From Sphaeramia orbicularis (taxonomy: Eukaryota; Chordata; Actinopteri; Kurtiformes; Apogonidae): a stretch of 64,000 nucleotides of DNA. Position numbers and translations under genes: made by a program. Numbering within the stretch: position 1 is the stretch's first letter; the number at the start of each line of letters is the position of its first letter. This document shows, in pieces, positions 22,683 to 36,547 of the stretch. The notes under the pieces were generated by a model. That model did no database searches. It saw nothing but the letters and a program-made list of their open reading frames with translations, and was not told the DNA's origin. The stretch covers positions 19,628,166-19,692,165 of the forward strand of contig NC_043976.1 in assembly GCF_902148855.1 (NCBI RefSeq), read 5' to 3'.

Positions 22683-23505
22683 GAAACAAACAGATTTACA
22701 TCTGAGTTGGGTGTTTGATGCTCATGACCACTAACATGCACACTTTAACTGTCAGGAAAGAAACACAACGAATCTAAACCACAACAGGAACAGAAGGTAT
22801 ATCATTTTGGATGCTATTGTATTTTTTGCATTTGTTTTAAGAATTACAGCTCCATGTTATATACTCCCTCTGACCCACATTTGTGCGCAGCACACAACTG
22901 GAAGACTCAAGTTCTACATCAACAGCCAAGGTTAGGTTCTTAATGTGTGGTTGTGTGTGTAGACATGTGAGCTCATTATGCAGGAGCACACACTAACCTT
23001 AACAGCTCTATTGTAACACAAGAAACCTGACCATCCCCAAAGTCCAACATCAAGGCTGACATTAAATCATAAACTGTACAGATCTACTTAGCTTTTCTAA
23101 AGGTTTTAACTATTTTAAGAGGCCTACCGTAATGGATTATGAAGAACTGCATTTTTAATGTGTAGACTAGGGACACTAATAATTGAAATCCAATGCAGCC
23201 TTTATAGGTCTCTATAGGCCAGATTTTCTCCACCGGTGCCGGTAATCTTTCACGGTGCTGTCAATGACCAGGTGCCGCTCTCCATAGCAGGAGACAGCTT
23301 ACCGCGCCCGCCATGGAGCTCGGCTAAACCCTGCCTCCACCGCCATACATCCACAGAACCCTGACCATATGGTGCTCATATGCGCCCAGTATCCTGCACT
23401 GGAAAAACACAGCGGCGGCTTCACGGCAGGAAAAGGATGCTCGTACATTCTTCATACATGTGAAGGATGCTCAATAATCCCATTTCGCCTCACCCAGCTG
23501 CCTAC
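22683..23505 (-). other. Putative GPR12 5' intron
   Basis: Stretch between the acceptor just upstream of the GPR12 start and a plausible donor (CAAG|GTAGGC) at 23505/23506. No coding signal. A short GC-rich patch occurs at 23225-23345. Confidence 0.4.
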
Positions 23506-23815
23506 CTTGACTGTGTGAGGTGAGACTTCCCTTCTAGATGGAAGAATGACAGCCTGGTATTTCCATGGTATTGATAAGGACGGTGCAGCGCCGGCGGACA
23601 AACACGCAGCCCGGAGAGGGGATGGGGATGCTGCTGCTGATGGTGATGCTGCTGATGGTGATGATGATGATGATCCTCTCAAAGCGAGGATGGTGGAAGA
23701 AGAAAGAAAAGAGCGCGGAGCGGCTCTGCCGTTAACGGCGCATCGCCGTGGACTGCGGCTGTGCAGTGAGCAGCGAGCGGAGGAGCGGCACAGAGAGGTG
23801 TGTGTGTGAGGAGGG
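23506..23815 (-). promoter_or_regulatory. Possible GPR12 promoter and non-coding 5' exon
   Basis: GC-rich, with CpGs, ending on the minus strand at a usable donor at 23506. It contains a (GATGATG)-like run at 23640-23675. Position and splice sites fit an untranslated first exon of GPR12. The plus-strand open frame here is Asp/Ala/Glu low complexity and probably not a gene. Confidence 0.35.
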
Positions 23816-24640
23816 GGGAGGAGGAGGAGGGGGGGGGGTGTTGATGAAGGAGGAGTCCCAAATGGGCCAGACCGGTTGAACTCCGCAAAAAAAAAAACAA
23901 AACAAAAAAAAACTCACGTCTGGTCCCTGCTGTCTCAAGGACACAGACAGGTGCAAATGTAGGTGTGTTTAATTTTTAGTGTGTGTGTGTGTGTGTTTGT
24001 CCAGGTATTTCAGATGCTCGAACACATTTCAATAACGTTCCTCTCTTTCTCCAGGCATGTTTCAACATCTGCTTCTACCAGTGAAGCCCTTTTAACCCAA
24101 CAGCTCCAGTGTCTGGTTTGTTTTTAATGATTTTCTGGATATCTGAGTCCAGTTGCAGATATGAAGATGCTGGATGCAGTGACTCGCTTTCCTCCTGCGA
24201 CGCCCTGCTATTCTGGTCCTGTCTGTGCTATTAACGGCAACCCTGATGTGTGTCACCAACCTCCTCCCCTCCCCTCCTCACATCTCTTTCTCCATCTCCC
24301 CTGTCCTCCATCTTCTCTGCCTCATCTCTCCATCCTTGCGGCATTGACTCCACAGACACCTCCTCCTCCTCCTCTTCCTCCTGTGCTGCTGATGACAAAC
24401 TGATGGCGGACTTGTGCATATATCTGACCAGTTAGCTGACCAAGCATTATGTCGGCGGTGTGCGTGGCTGTTTTTCCACAGCACCTTCCTTTTGGGTTTG
24501 AATGAATTAAAAATAGCTCCTGTTGCAGTGGGAAACTGGGTCTACCAGGTAGCACCGCTAAGGGGCAATGTTGAGCTGCTATGAGTCATCAGTGCGCACC
24601 TGAGTGACACGGAAAGGAAAAGCTCAGTACACCAAGCCTC
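23816..24640. other. Intergenic, GPR12 to USP12
   Basis: G-run and A-rich tracts at 23815-23910, (GT)n at 23980-23996, and C/T-rich repeats (CCTCCT)n at 24355-24385. No gene recognised. Confidence 0.45.
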
Positions 24641-24644
24641 AATC

Positions 24645-25399
24645 TTTACGGGCTTTATTTCTTTTTCTTTAAAACAGAAAATGATCGCTTCACAACAGGC
24701 CTTTTCAAGCAAACCCTCACATTAAACTTGCCAACACCTACAAAACGGTATCAAAAGTGCACCATAGTGTTAATACATCTTCTTAAGGTCTAACATTTTC
24801 CAATGATAATATTATCTTCTTGTAATATTTATACAAATACCATTCTGTACACTGTAGAAATACACAACCCAGTCTGCCCCATAGATGGGACACTCACCCC
24901 CGAACCCATCATTCTTTATATCCGTGATCAAAACTGATGATCCAGTCAAAGTAAAACCCAGTGCAGAATAACAGTGTGGGGGTGAAAACACTGGGCCAAT
25001 ATTATGTCATATGAATTATTAAATAACCATTCATCCCACACCCAAGGCAAAAACTAGTACGCCACTCATACACCAACTAATATCTGTACAACCCTCATTC
25101 AGCATCTGTTTAGAAACAATCTCAACACAGTTTTCATTCATTATTGTCTCATTGTCCCTGCAGCAGTGTCCAGCCAGAGTGAAGGGGATGAGGAGGGGCA
25201 GCTGGTACTTAAGGGGGGTTAAACTTCCATGGCTGAGCTGCAGCACTGAGTGCCTAAAAGCACAGGTTTGAATTACAGCTGTGTGAGCAGGTAGGACACC
25301 AAGCGAGCTGCTGTGGTGCGTTTATGGTCCACTGCTCCCCACAAAGCGGGATCAGAGTTTCCTCCCGGCTGCTGTGGTGAAAACACTCAGCTCAACATT
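24645..25399 (-). other. USP12 3' UTR
   Basis: Downstream of the USP12 stop. A minus-strand AATAAA (TTTATT on the plus strand at about 24655-24660) marks the probable end. Confidence 0.6.
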
Positions 25400-28300
25400 T
25401 TAGTCTCTGGACTGATAAAAGAGGATGTAGCCCGACTCAGAGTTCTTGGAGATTTCAGAGGTGAGGCCGTAGAATTCCTCTATGGCCTGTGCATCGATTT
25501 TCTGCAGAGCAGACGGACGACAAACAGCAGCGTTAGGAAATATTATGCAGACTTGTACACAAATAAAAACCAGTATTGGAGACTCACCTCTACAATATCA
25601 TCATCAAACAGCAACCAGAAGTCGTGACTTTTCACAATTGCAATGTAGTGACCCCTGTTTGGACCACTGAAAAGAAAGAAAACATTAAATCAGCCTTACA
25701 AAGTGCAAGTTAGCAGTCAGTTTACACAGTTTTATTAACACATTTTCTAAAACACATCTAAGCAGCAGCAAACTGACAAAGTAGCATTAATATGCTGGTC
25801 ACTGCACACAGTATTTGTTTGTGTATTAAATGGATCATTGCAACTCATTGTGTCATTTATGCAATATCATGACATGTTTTTTTAATTTATCCAGGTAGAT
25901 CCCATTGAGATGAGATCCTTTCTTCCATGGAGTCCTGGTCAAAATCCCAAAAGACACAGGCTCACAACACTAAAGTTATGATACACATCTCTCTGCTGTT
26001 TAAGAGGAAAAAAAAATCTGAGTAGTTTGGCTCAAAGAAAAGGGAAGAGAAACCGTCACCATTTTATCTGCAAGATTTCAAGTTTGACTTCTATTTATTC
26101 TCCTTGTAAGATCATGCCTATTGTGAATCAGGGAAGGCTGGAGCCTGTTCAAGCATGCACTTTGTAAAGAGCAGGGAAACACCCTGCATTAACACCAACA
26201 GACAAACTCCCACCCACACAGAGTCAAAACCAGCACTGGAAGAGGAACGCTACAGCTGAACACTGACAGACGAGGGTCTGTGTTTCCTCCTGTTTTATCT
26301 TATTCAAACTCTAATGTTCTTTATTCTTGTGCCAACCGATTCAGATGCACTTGATTTTCAGAAAAGTGACTTATATGTATGCCTCTGGTTGGTGTGGAGA
26401 TAGCAATAGGGTGTTGTATTTCTCCTGTGTTCACCTACACACCTCCCACAATGTACCACCACAGCGACCAGGTCATAGAGCCTCTCAGGATTGGTGGCAT
26501 CTCCAGAGGTGTTGAAGAGACGCAGCTCCAGGGGGAAGACAACGCGATAGGATAGCTTGGTGTAGCGCTGCAGCTGCTCCATGTATTTAAAGCGCTTCAG
26601 GTGTAGTGCCAGGATCATTGGCAGCTTCTTTACTCGCATCCTGCAATCACAAACCAGCATCAGATCGCAGGACGTAGACCTAAAATTTTGAAATGTAAAG
26701 TGAATCTGAATACCAACCTCTTGTGTGCCTCTTGCTTGCTTCTACATTCTTCACAGTAGTATTTATACTCACTGCACAGTGTCTCTGTGTTACTGAAACC
26801 TCTGAGGAGTCAGAAAAAAAAAAAACGAGCATTCATTATATCAGGGGTCCACATTTGTGTCTGACTGCTCCGATTTAATAATAATGCATTTTCCTCAAAC
26901 AGGTTGGTGAACAACACAGTAGAACACGTGGAAAATATATTTCTAAATAAATACAAATAAAAATAGGAAAAATAGTTGATTCAGATGTCTAAAACTTACT
27001 ACATTACTTTAATGATAGTAAATACAAAGTGAAACTTTATCAAAAGCAATCATGCTCTCTGGTCTTCTATTTTAATGGATGGAAAGAAACACGAAAGGAG
27101 TTTGCCTACTTCTACATGTTGCAGTGCTGCATTACCTGAGGCAGTGTGTGATGGAGGTATTCTGTTCAACATCTACAGAAAGGTCCAGAAAGTCCTCATC
27201 TTTGCTGCTTATCTGAGGAGAAAAGTGAACATTTAAATAAAGATTACGACTGAATATTTTTGTTATACACAGACGTTACCATAATGTTTAACACAGTCTT
27301 CAATTTCAGTCTCCTAAAATAAAAAAGGACTGCTGTGCTGTTTTTCCCCCAATCTTGTTTAAAGCTTAACAATCCCTGCATATCGCTCATTACCGTTTCA
27401 CAGGTGAGGCAGCGTGTCTCATTGGTCAGAGTGCCTTGGAAGATCTCATGGACCCAGGTGGGAGCAGGTGTGGCATTGCTGTTGTTGTTCTGAGAGTCCA
27501 ATGTACCGTTGGCAAGGCGGCCATTGGTCTTCTCCTGCTTCCTTTCTTCCTGAAGCAGGTCGGCAATGGTGTTTAGCAGGTAGTTCAGGAACTCATGGGC
27601 ATCCTGCTGCATGTAGTTGTCAAACAGCTCTGAGGAAGAAAGTCACAAAGAGTGAAGTTAGAATTGCTGTGCTGGTATTCTACATGTTCCACAGGTACTT
27701 CAGGATCTTCCAGGTGTTGTGAAAGTGCAGAATTTTTCCTGAAAATACTTAAGTACTTTTCCATTCTTAGATAGCTTATAGTAACAGGAAATGAGATGGC
27801 CCTCAGTGTAATACAAACTGGATATATGCCGCAAACTACTTAACTCCTTGATGAGCTTTTTTAAATTTCCTCACCATTCTCCTTGCGTAGCCGTGTGATA
27901 AACTTCTTGGGTGGTATGACACCCACTTTCCTCTTCTGGTTAGCAATACTATGGAACAGGTCGGCCAGACATGTGAGCAGGTTCTCCTTCCGCCGGGGCT
28001 GACTACGGTATGCCAAAATCTTCTCCCGAAATGGTCGGCAGAAGTAGAGAGCCTGCAGCACCGAGTTACAGTAGCAGGTATTCCCAAACTGAAATCAATA
28101 TATCACATGGCATACAGTTAGAACTGTCACTGTGAAATACACTTAAACATCACTGTATCAAAACAAAGTATCATTCACTTACATTGACCAGGCCAAAATA
28201 GTGCTCATTGACCGGAAACTGCTCAGATCCAATCTCTTTCTCCAGAGCAGAGGCATTGGCGCCCTGTGAAAACACAATGTCAAATAATATATAATCTTCT

Positions 28301-29402
28301 TAAAACAAGACAAAACCACATGCTTTCCTATTATTTGTGGTAAACCAAGACAAAAGCACTTCTAGATCTGCAATGTATTGCCAAGCTTGGGATTTCAAGG
28401 TCATTTGCTTTTTGGATGAACTAAAAATTTAATGGGTGATTTAACACTCACAGACTATGAATTACTCTCGCCAACTCCAACTGATCCTTTTTATATCCTT
28501 TAAAACGATGCTAACAGCGCGCATTATTTTAAACAAACAGTGAAGTTGGTCTGGCTAGGCTTTCACAGTTCCTAAGAAGCTTTTAAATGCAAAACAAAAT
28601 GGGCAGAATGACAAAATTACATGTGCCAAGACGAGACCAAGGAGTTTCTTGGAAGTTGATTCGAGACTGTCCGTTCTGGGAATTTCCTGCCCCCTTACTA
28701 TAATTTTGCAAGAACGGTTAACAGGGTATGATGCGATATGCAGACAGCAGCAAACTGTGCGGGGTGTACATGGACCTGGAACGGGTCCACAACTGCGCAG
28801 CTAATGTTAAACCATGTCGTCATTGCCTGCGTTAATAATATCTGGTAGCTTGTCAAAGGCCAATACGTAAAGTTAGCTTCACGTTATGCAGTTTACCCAT
28901 AAATCCAGTTGATTAATGGTTTATTAATCAGAAGGCATCTATAATCCAGCTGTGTTCCAGTTGTTCGCAAGCTAACTCCAACAGTGGTTTAGCTTCAGAT
29001 GCCTAAACGTTAGCCAGTTAGCAGTGAATCCCAGCTGCAGCAGGTGCACTGTCACTGTGCTCAAAGAAGCTTTGATAAATATTAATCAGCTAAGGCGTCA
29101 AGCTCTAACTAAAGAAATAATAAACGCACAAGAGTGTCAATCTCGTTACTATCGTTAGGAAACAGAGCAGAGCGGAGCAGGTAGTGGGTGGCTGCTTGCT
29201 TTGCTTTGGACGGAAAACTGCTTGGCTAGCATAGACACCAGGGTTTACTTTTATTGAGAATTCTATGATTTAAAAGGCTAGTAGGACAACAGCAACGGCA
29301 ACTGTATGACCCTATAACCTGACTAATTCAAGTAGCAGACTGCCGTGAACTCACCATGGTACAAAAAGAGGCAAATTTTGAGACTGTCATTAGGATTTCC
29401 AT
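25400..29402 (-). CDS. usp12: USP12, ubiquitin-specific protease
   Basis: Deubiquitinase of the USP12/USP46 pair, activated by WDR48 (UAF1) and WDR20; cleaves ubiquitin from histones H2A/H2B and signalling proteins. Exons in transcription order: 29402-29355, 28263-28183, 28088-27875, 27629-27394, 27212-27136, 26801-26718, 26640-26443, 25666-25588, 25501-25400. They sum to 1,119 bases, 372 residues, against 370 in human, all in phase. N-terminus [12 protein letters not shown]; Cys box [14 protein letters not shown] with the catalytic Cys; QQDAHEFL motif; zinc-binding CLTCE and CEEC pairs; His box [20 protein letters not shown]-terminus ending [10 protein letters not shown]. The first ATG is the family start and is followed by ACCATG|GTGAG donor 48 bases later. 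USP46, the close paralogue, is less likely given synteny. Confidence 0.96.
25880..26235. repeat. Degraded retroposon-like repeats in USP12 intron
   Basis: CCAGGTAGATCCCATTGAGA near 25894 and GGCTGGAGCCTGTTC near 26127 with following ACACCCTG resemble frequent fish LINE/SINE segments. Degenerate, with no coding capacity; family assignment is tentative. Confidence 0.35.
28264..29354 (-). other. USP12 intron 1
   Basis: About 1.1 kb between the first and second coding exons. Nothing recognised on either strand apart from moderately AT-rich sequence. Confidence 0.4.
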
Positions 29403-30134
29403 TCGGCTAACGCCATCTTCCACTACACCACCGCGCGCTGACAAGACTGGGCTGGCTCCCCTCGTGAGGGCAGGCGATCGGCTGTGCTGTTTATACTGCT
29501 GAGCTCGCGACGGAAGGTCCCTGGCTCAAGAAAACAAGAGAATGCACTGTCTCTCACTTCCGCCTTCGGTATATCGTGACTAGTAACCTGAATCTCCTCA
29601 TTTTGGGATAGAAACTTTGATTCATCAACAATTTACTCTGATAAATATTTATTTGTCAACCTCAAACTGACCAACATGAAATCTCAACATAGCACACCTC
29701 CTGGTACAATCAAATAATTTACAGGTCTGTCGTAACTCAAGTCTGGCGCATGCGTAGTATAAAACGGTGCTCGTGAATGCAGCAGAGAATGCAACATTGA
29801 TTTATCACTGTTATTCATTAAAAGAATCAACAATTTGCCTCAAGTTCTGTAGCGCAAACCTAAACCATATATATGGATGTACAAATCTGTCGGGTGACAG
29901 AAAAAGAAAAATACATTAATGGAAAGTTTCTCGCTTTCCTATGTGGAGTACAAAAATATTGTTGATATAATATTTTCTAGGACCAGTGTGGTGACAACTG
30001 TAGGGCATCGATTTCTTTGTAATTCGCCGTAACGAATTCCGACTGCTGATTACTTCACAATTTTAGTTCAGGCAATATTGAAGTCTGCCTGAAATGGATT
30101 TTTACAAGGCGGAGTTTGGGGGCCTTCAATCTCC
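29403..30134. promoter_or_regulatory. Head-to-head promoter interval, USP12 / RPL21
   Basis: About 730 bases separate the USP12 start codon from the RPL21 first exon, transcribed in opposite directions. Visible motifs: an ETS-type CACTTCCGC near 29556 and an NRF1-type GGCGCATGCGTA at 29745-29756. No TATA box is evident near either gene. A shared bidirectional promoter is inferred. Confidence 0.5.
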
Positions 30135-30170
30135 CTTTCCGCTGTACCCGCCATCTTGTAGAGACCGGGG
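30135..30170 (+). promoter_or_regulatory. RPL21 5' TOP start and non-coding exon 1
   Basis: The pyrimidine tract CTCCCTTTCC at 30131-30140, followed by CCGCCATCTTG and the donor GGGG|GTAAGA at 30170/30171, is the standard layout of a vertebrate ribosomal protein gene. It implies mTOR-controlled TOP mRNA translation (established for the class). Confidence 0.7.
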
Positions 30171-30845
30171 GTAAGAGCTTCTCCTTGTTAAATTAGATAT
30201 TTTCCTTATTTTTTAGCACATTTGAATGTTGATATGTCAGTATATGAATCGCAACCCCTTTTTACATCTCTCTGAATTAATAGAAACGATAAACGTGTCC
30301 AATTTATCGTTATTTTCCGTGTTATATTGGTGGGATCAGTAGCGTGGTTCTCCATGTGGGCCTGGGAGACAACGTAACGATGTGCAGACTCTTTATTTTT
30401 TACTGATAATCTCTCCACAGTACTGTCACAGACCTTAGTGCAATATAGACTGTGATATTTCGTCATTTTCTTAACATGTTTTTAATATCACAACTTAGCC
30501 ACGTTGAGCATTCCTTGTTAACACATTAGCATTATGTCTATCACAGCCCTATCACCGGCAAGTACAGGTTGTGGAAAATATAATCATTTCACTCCGAATG
30601 TCTTTTGATCTTTAGGTTTAAGGAATATAATCGACCAATTTTGTTCAGACACGCATAGACTGCTAAACGCAAGGGTATTTAAACTTACTCCAACACCCCC
30701 GGTTTTTAATGACCTAAAAGTTAACTCTGTTGGGGTGCTGTACTCAAGCACTTTTGGCACCACATCGTACACATTTGGTTGGTATTATAAGCTTCAATAT
30801 CATGCTTGTCAAGTGGAATATGAGAAAAACAAATTGTAAGTCCAG

Positions 30846-31127
30846 TAGAGCTGCAACCGATTAATCGACTAGGTGCTTGAAGTCAATGCAAAAAGTCCCG
30901 ATTCGATTAATCGACTCGAATTGATTGAAAGGAGATATTCTATTGCAGTTTTCCTGAATTGAAGCTTCTTTGTGTGTCACAATAAGCGTCAGTGTGAAAC
31001 GCAACAGTGGAACCAGTGTTTAACAGTGGAGAAATGAAGGAAATAAAGCTTTGATTCAGGAGAATTGTTGAATGATTTTTTATTTTTTTTTGGATCACTT
31101 TGAGTCGATTAATCAGTTGCAGCTCTA
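30846..31127. mobile_element. hAT-type MITE in RPL21 intron 1
   Basis: 282 bp non-autonomous DNA element with inverted ends TAGAGCTGCAACCGATTAAT and ATTAATCAGTTGCAGCTCTA. It is flanked by a perfect 8-bp target duplication AAGTCCAG (30838-30845 and 31128-31135), the hAT signature. The intact duplication and good ends suggest a fairly recent insertion, about 50 bases before the RPL21 start codon. Confidence 0.85.
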
Positions 31128-31180
31128 AAGTCCAGGATCTATTGAAACTGACACGAATATTCTCTCAGTAATCAGGCAAC

Positions 31181-32769
<1,589 letters not shown>

Positions 32770-32875
32770 AGTGCTCACACAATAAAAATATTTGTACACA
32801 CACCCTTTGACGTGTTTTTTTTTTTTTTTTTTTTTACATTTTTAAACAACTTAAAATGAAGTGTCACCATGTGCT

Positions 32876-32959
32876 GTCACTCAGTGATGATTTTCCTCCT
32901 ATGATTTCTCAAGATGAAATCAAACGCACTTTCTATTTCACCGGCGATCTGAGAGTGAC
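32876..32959 (+). ncRNA. Box C/D snoRNA-like unit, predicted 28S rRNA methylation guide
   Basis: Box C GTGATGA at 32884-32890 and box D CTGA at 32949-32952 are bracketed by a perfect 7-bp terminal stem, GTCACTC (32876-32882) with GAGTGAC (32953-32959). A C'-like AAGATGA lies at 32911-32917; no clear D'. Thirteen bases directly upstream of box D, TATTTCACCGGCG (32934-32946), are complementary to the conserved 28S segment CGCCGGTGAAATA (recalled from vertebrate 28S). By the D+5 rule the target would be the second C of that 13-base segment, counting G as the second base (its third position). It lies ~190 bases past the RPL21 stop, beyond the poly(A) signal, so the host transcript is unclear. Orthology to SNORD102 is possible but unproven. 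Confidence 0.7.
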
Positions 32960-34490
32960 TACAAGTGACACAAGCATTACAGATCTACATCCACTCTTGT
33001 TTATGCTATTTGTCATTGACCTGTTAACTGTTTAGATTGAGGCTAAGCATGGGCTGGTAATCATTAGCAGTAAATGGTCAACAACCAGTTTCTGTTAATG
33101 TTTCTGGTTAGATCTCTGCAGTTCAATTTCATAAAAGATATGTCATAAAAGCATAGGGTTTAATAGACTTTAGGACAACACAACTGACCACTGGAATTGA
33201 GGATCTTTATTTTTATTATTACCAGTACCAAAGCAAGACAGACAAGAGCAATAGACAACAAATAGTCATTAAAAAATAATGATATAACTATAATGTTTAA
33301 AGACTGAGAGGTGTAAACCTAGCACACCCTCCTTCTACAGTCCAGAAAGTCAAATTCATGCCATGTTCATTTAGCAATACTATATTTTAAACAGACATAA
33401 CTCACTGTCCTGAGAACTGTTGTATATGCCTTATTGTACACAAGCTTTGTATCCTTATCAGCTTTATACTTTGCTTAAATTCAGCAGCTAACCTCTTGCA
33501 TAAATGGAGGCAAATGCTCTATTCATGCATATAAATCTGCAAGTAAAGTTACTATAAATTAAAAAATTCCAGTGCTACAGGGCACAAATTGATTTTGCTA
33601 CTAATTCTATTGTGCAATGATGCAGAGATTAGTTCACTTTATACAGATGTGTTGAATGGAAATTCGAAGAGGCTTCTTCCAACCATATGAATACGTTAAT
33701 CACAAATAATCTTAAACCTTAAAATTATTTATGAAATTATATATAGATAGCGAAGGCATCAGTAGACCAGTGGAAATATTTACTTGTAGAGGGGAATAAA
33801 GCAATGTAACAAGACAGTAGAAAATTATGTAATGTCTTATAAAGCCATCAGGATTTTCTTATGTGTAAGTGTGAGTTTAAAGAAGTGATTAAAATATTGA
33901 AATGCTTTACAGAAGCAGTGTGTTTAAATGAACAAAGATCCAGTGTTTTAGTATTGAGTGACAAAACGGTGAAAATAAATGTTGAATATTTCAAGAACAG
34001 GCCTGTACTACTGAGTTTCTACACCAATTCACAGATGATCTGATGAGTATTTCCAAAGCTGTATTTCAATATGACGTAAACCACATCCCTTGGTTCTTCC
34101 AGTCATTTCTCTGTTCATGCACTAGGTGGCAGTATGCACAATGAAATGTCCAAGGAGCTCAGCATTAGCATCAGGCCTGTGGTGGATGGAGACACATGCA
34201 CTGTAGAGCTTAGAAAGGTGTTTAGGTGATAACCAAGGTTTGATACATGTGATAATTGAACATAATAGTATCAGTATTATGGGATTACCTCATGTGAAGT
34301 GGATAATTCAACTGCAGAGTATTTTCCAAGGGCTAGATGTTTCCAGTGAGACGGACCATGATTCAGCAGTTTGTGTAAACACATCCAGTGTCTTCATCAG
34401 GACATTTTACTGCCAAATAACCCAGATTTAAGGAACTATATACATTTAATCATAGAAGTAAGTATGAACAGTTGAATCATGGTTTAAGAC
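32960..34490. other. Intergenic, downstream of RPL21
   Basis: AT-rich, no gene or known repeat recognised, except a plus-strand CTCF-like GCACTAGGTGGCAG at 34119-34132. Confidence 0.45.
34119..34132 (+). promoter_or_regulatory. CTCF-like motif
   Basis: GCACTAGGTGGCAG resembles the CTCF core CCASYAGRKGGCRS with one mismatch. Plus orientation, opposite to and diverging from the match at 16021-16034. Confidence 0.4.
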
Positions 34491-34493
34491 AGG

Positions 34494-35090
34494 GCTGGCA
34501 AAAATTGTTTTAGTTCAGGGGTCAACTACAGCCCAATGTGACCTCAAGTGGGCCGGACCAGTAAAATATTAGGCATCATAATTTATAAAGAATAATAAAA
34601 ATATATTTGTTTTCAGTTAAAAGGTATTTGCCCCGATGAGGTAATTAAAAAAAAAAAAGTCAGATTTCATTATGAAAATGGTAATAACCTAAAAAACTAC
34701 GTACAACTGGAAAGTTACTGAGAAAAATAAGTGCAATTTCAACAATACAATGTCTCAGCTTATTATTAACACAACTCTCAGATTGCAGTGGACATTTGGT
34801 GTGTACAGTGGACACATTTTATTGTGAAGGGATAGTTTGTAAATGTAAATATTTTAGTAATGCAATTATGTTTTTTTCACATCAAACAAAAGAGAAAATT
34901 AAGAGTTTTATATATGTCTTATTTATGCTATTATTTTACTTGAGCTCACATTGGCCTGTATGTGGCACCTGAACTAAAATGACTGACACCCTTGACCGTT
35001 AACGTCTTCAGTGTATTTCTTGCACATTAATTCATCCTGTGGGTCAGTTTGGACCCTTTGTCTGGCTACATGTCTGACACCCCTGGTGGT
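34494..35090. mobile_element. Degraded hAT-type element (GTTTCAGGGG family)
   Basis: Left part carries TTTTAGTTCAGGGGTCAAC then GGGCCGGACCAGTAAAATA; right end reads TCTGACACCCCTGG. The same phrases occur in the element at 36548-37680. The left terminus is decayed and no coding frame remains. Confidence 0.6.
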
Positions 35091-35656
35091 AAGCAATTAT
35101 CCAATATCAACTTTTTTTTTTTTTTTTTAACCAGTCTTTTCAAAGGTAGATCAAAATGAAGATCAACAACCCTAATTACAAACATGAGGCCAAAACGATG
35201 ACAATTTAGAATGTAGGTTGAATTGGCAAAATGATAACGATGAAAAGATAAGGCTCTTACTAATTTGACCATTTTCATAAGTTCTGTAAAATAAAGTTTT
35301 GACTTGTCACGTTAATATTAAGAATAGTCTACACTTGTGTTTCCCAAACTTAGGCCCAGGACCCAAAATGGGTCGCATAGCTGTATTTATTGGCAGAGGA
35401 AAATATATAATAGTTATATCATATGGGAATTTATTTTCTTAATTAGAACAGAAGAAGAGTGTTTCCTGGAAGAGTTTTTAAATGTTTGTGCCAATAAAGC
35501 TGTGAAATGTAGAAGAGAGGCTTCAGTTCTAAAAGACGTGACAAAAATAATGTAAAAGAAAAGGACATAAGATGGGTACAATGTAAAAGATGAAACAAAA
35601 CTGTACGAGAGATGAAAAGATTGAAATGGTGCAAAAGATGCAACAGGATTAAAATG

Positions 35657-35657
<1 letters not shown>

Positions 35658-35741
<84 letters not shown>
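35658..35741. repeat. Compound simple repeat (A)n(TA)n(CA)n
   Basis: About 17 A, then ~16 TA units, then ~18 CA units in uninterrupted series. Open frames over it (Cys-Val and Ile-Tyr repeats on the minus strand) are artefacts. Confidence 0.9.
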
Positions 35742-35744
<3 letters not shown>

Positions 35745-36547
35745 CGAGACTTTCAGAGACATTATTTTCATTGTAAAAATGAAAAAATGTAGTTGTATGG
35801 AAATTTATGACATTTTTTGGAAGCGTTGGTCCTGAGGTGACACTGAACTTGTCATTCAGGGCTTAAAAGCTGGAAATCACTGCTTTAGTTTTTCAATATG
35901 AGCCTCTGTTCATAATAAAAGGCAATATAGCATGACAGATTTATGTAATTACACATCATTTGGTGCAACAAAATGTTTAACACAGCCTGTGAATAGTCTC
36001 TTTTCATGATCTTTCTGTGTACTTTACCATTCAACAGGAGATGGATTGATCCAATATATGTTTTTTCAATAGCACTGTTATTTTTTTAATGTTATTCACA
36101 TGTATTACTCATATATGAATATGTGTGAGAGCTGTCTAACGTTGGAGCTGTGTGAGTGCATGTGTGTGTAGGCCACTTGATGTGTGTTGTTTAATCAGTG
36201 GAGGCTGAATGGCTGGCTGGTTATGTGACAAATAGGTTATCTCAGCCCACCTCGGTACTTTACCCAATATTTGCACTTATTAGGACCAGTTTACAGAGAT
36301 AGAGGCAGCAGATGACAGGGTGATGTGTTAGCGTATGTATGTGTGTGAATCAGGTTAAGCATTTTTATTTCTGCAGAAGCACACATTCTTTGAAGGAAGA
36401 AAAGATGTGACTTTTAGGACTTCTAAATATTAATTAAAAAAAAGAGGAAAAGACATTTTGTAGATTATGGGAGGTCAAACATACAGCCTGTGGGTCAAAA
36501 TGTCCAATCTTGACCATGGGATGAATTTGTGAAATGCAAGTATTAAC

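Noticed and set aside
23546-23809. Plus-strand frame rich in Asp/Ala/Glu
   Set aside because: GC-rich low complexity from GAT repeats in the probable GPR12 promoter.
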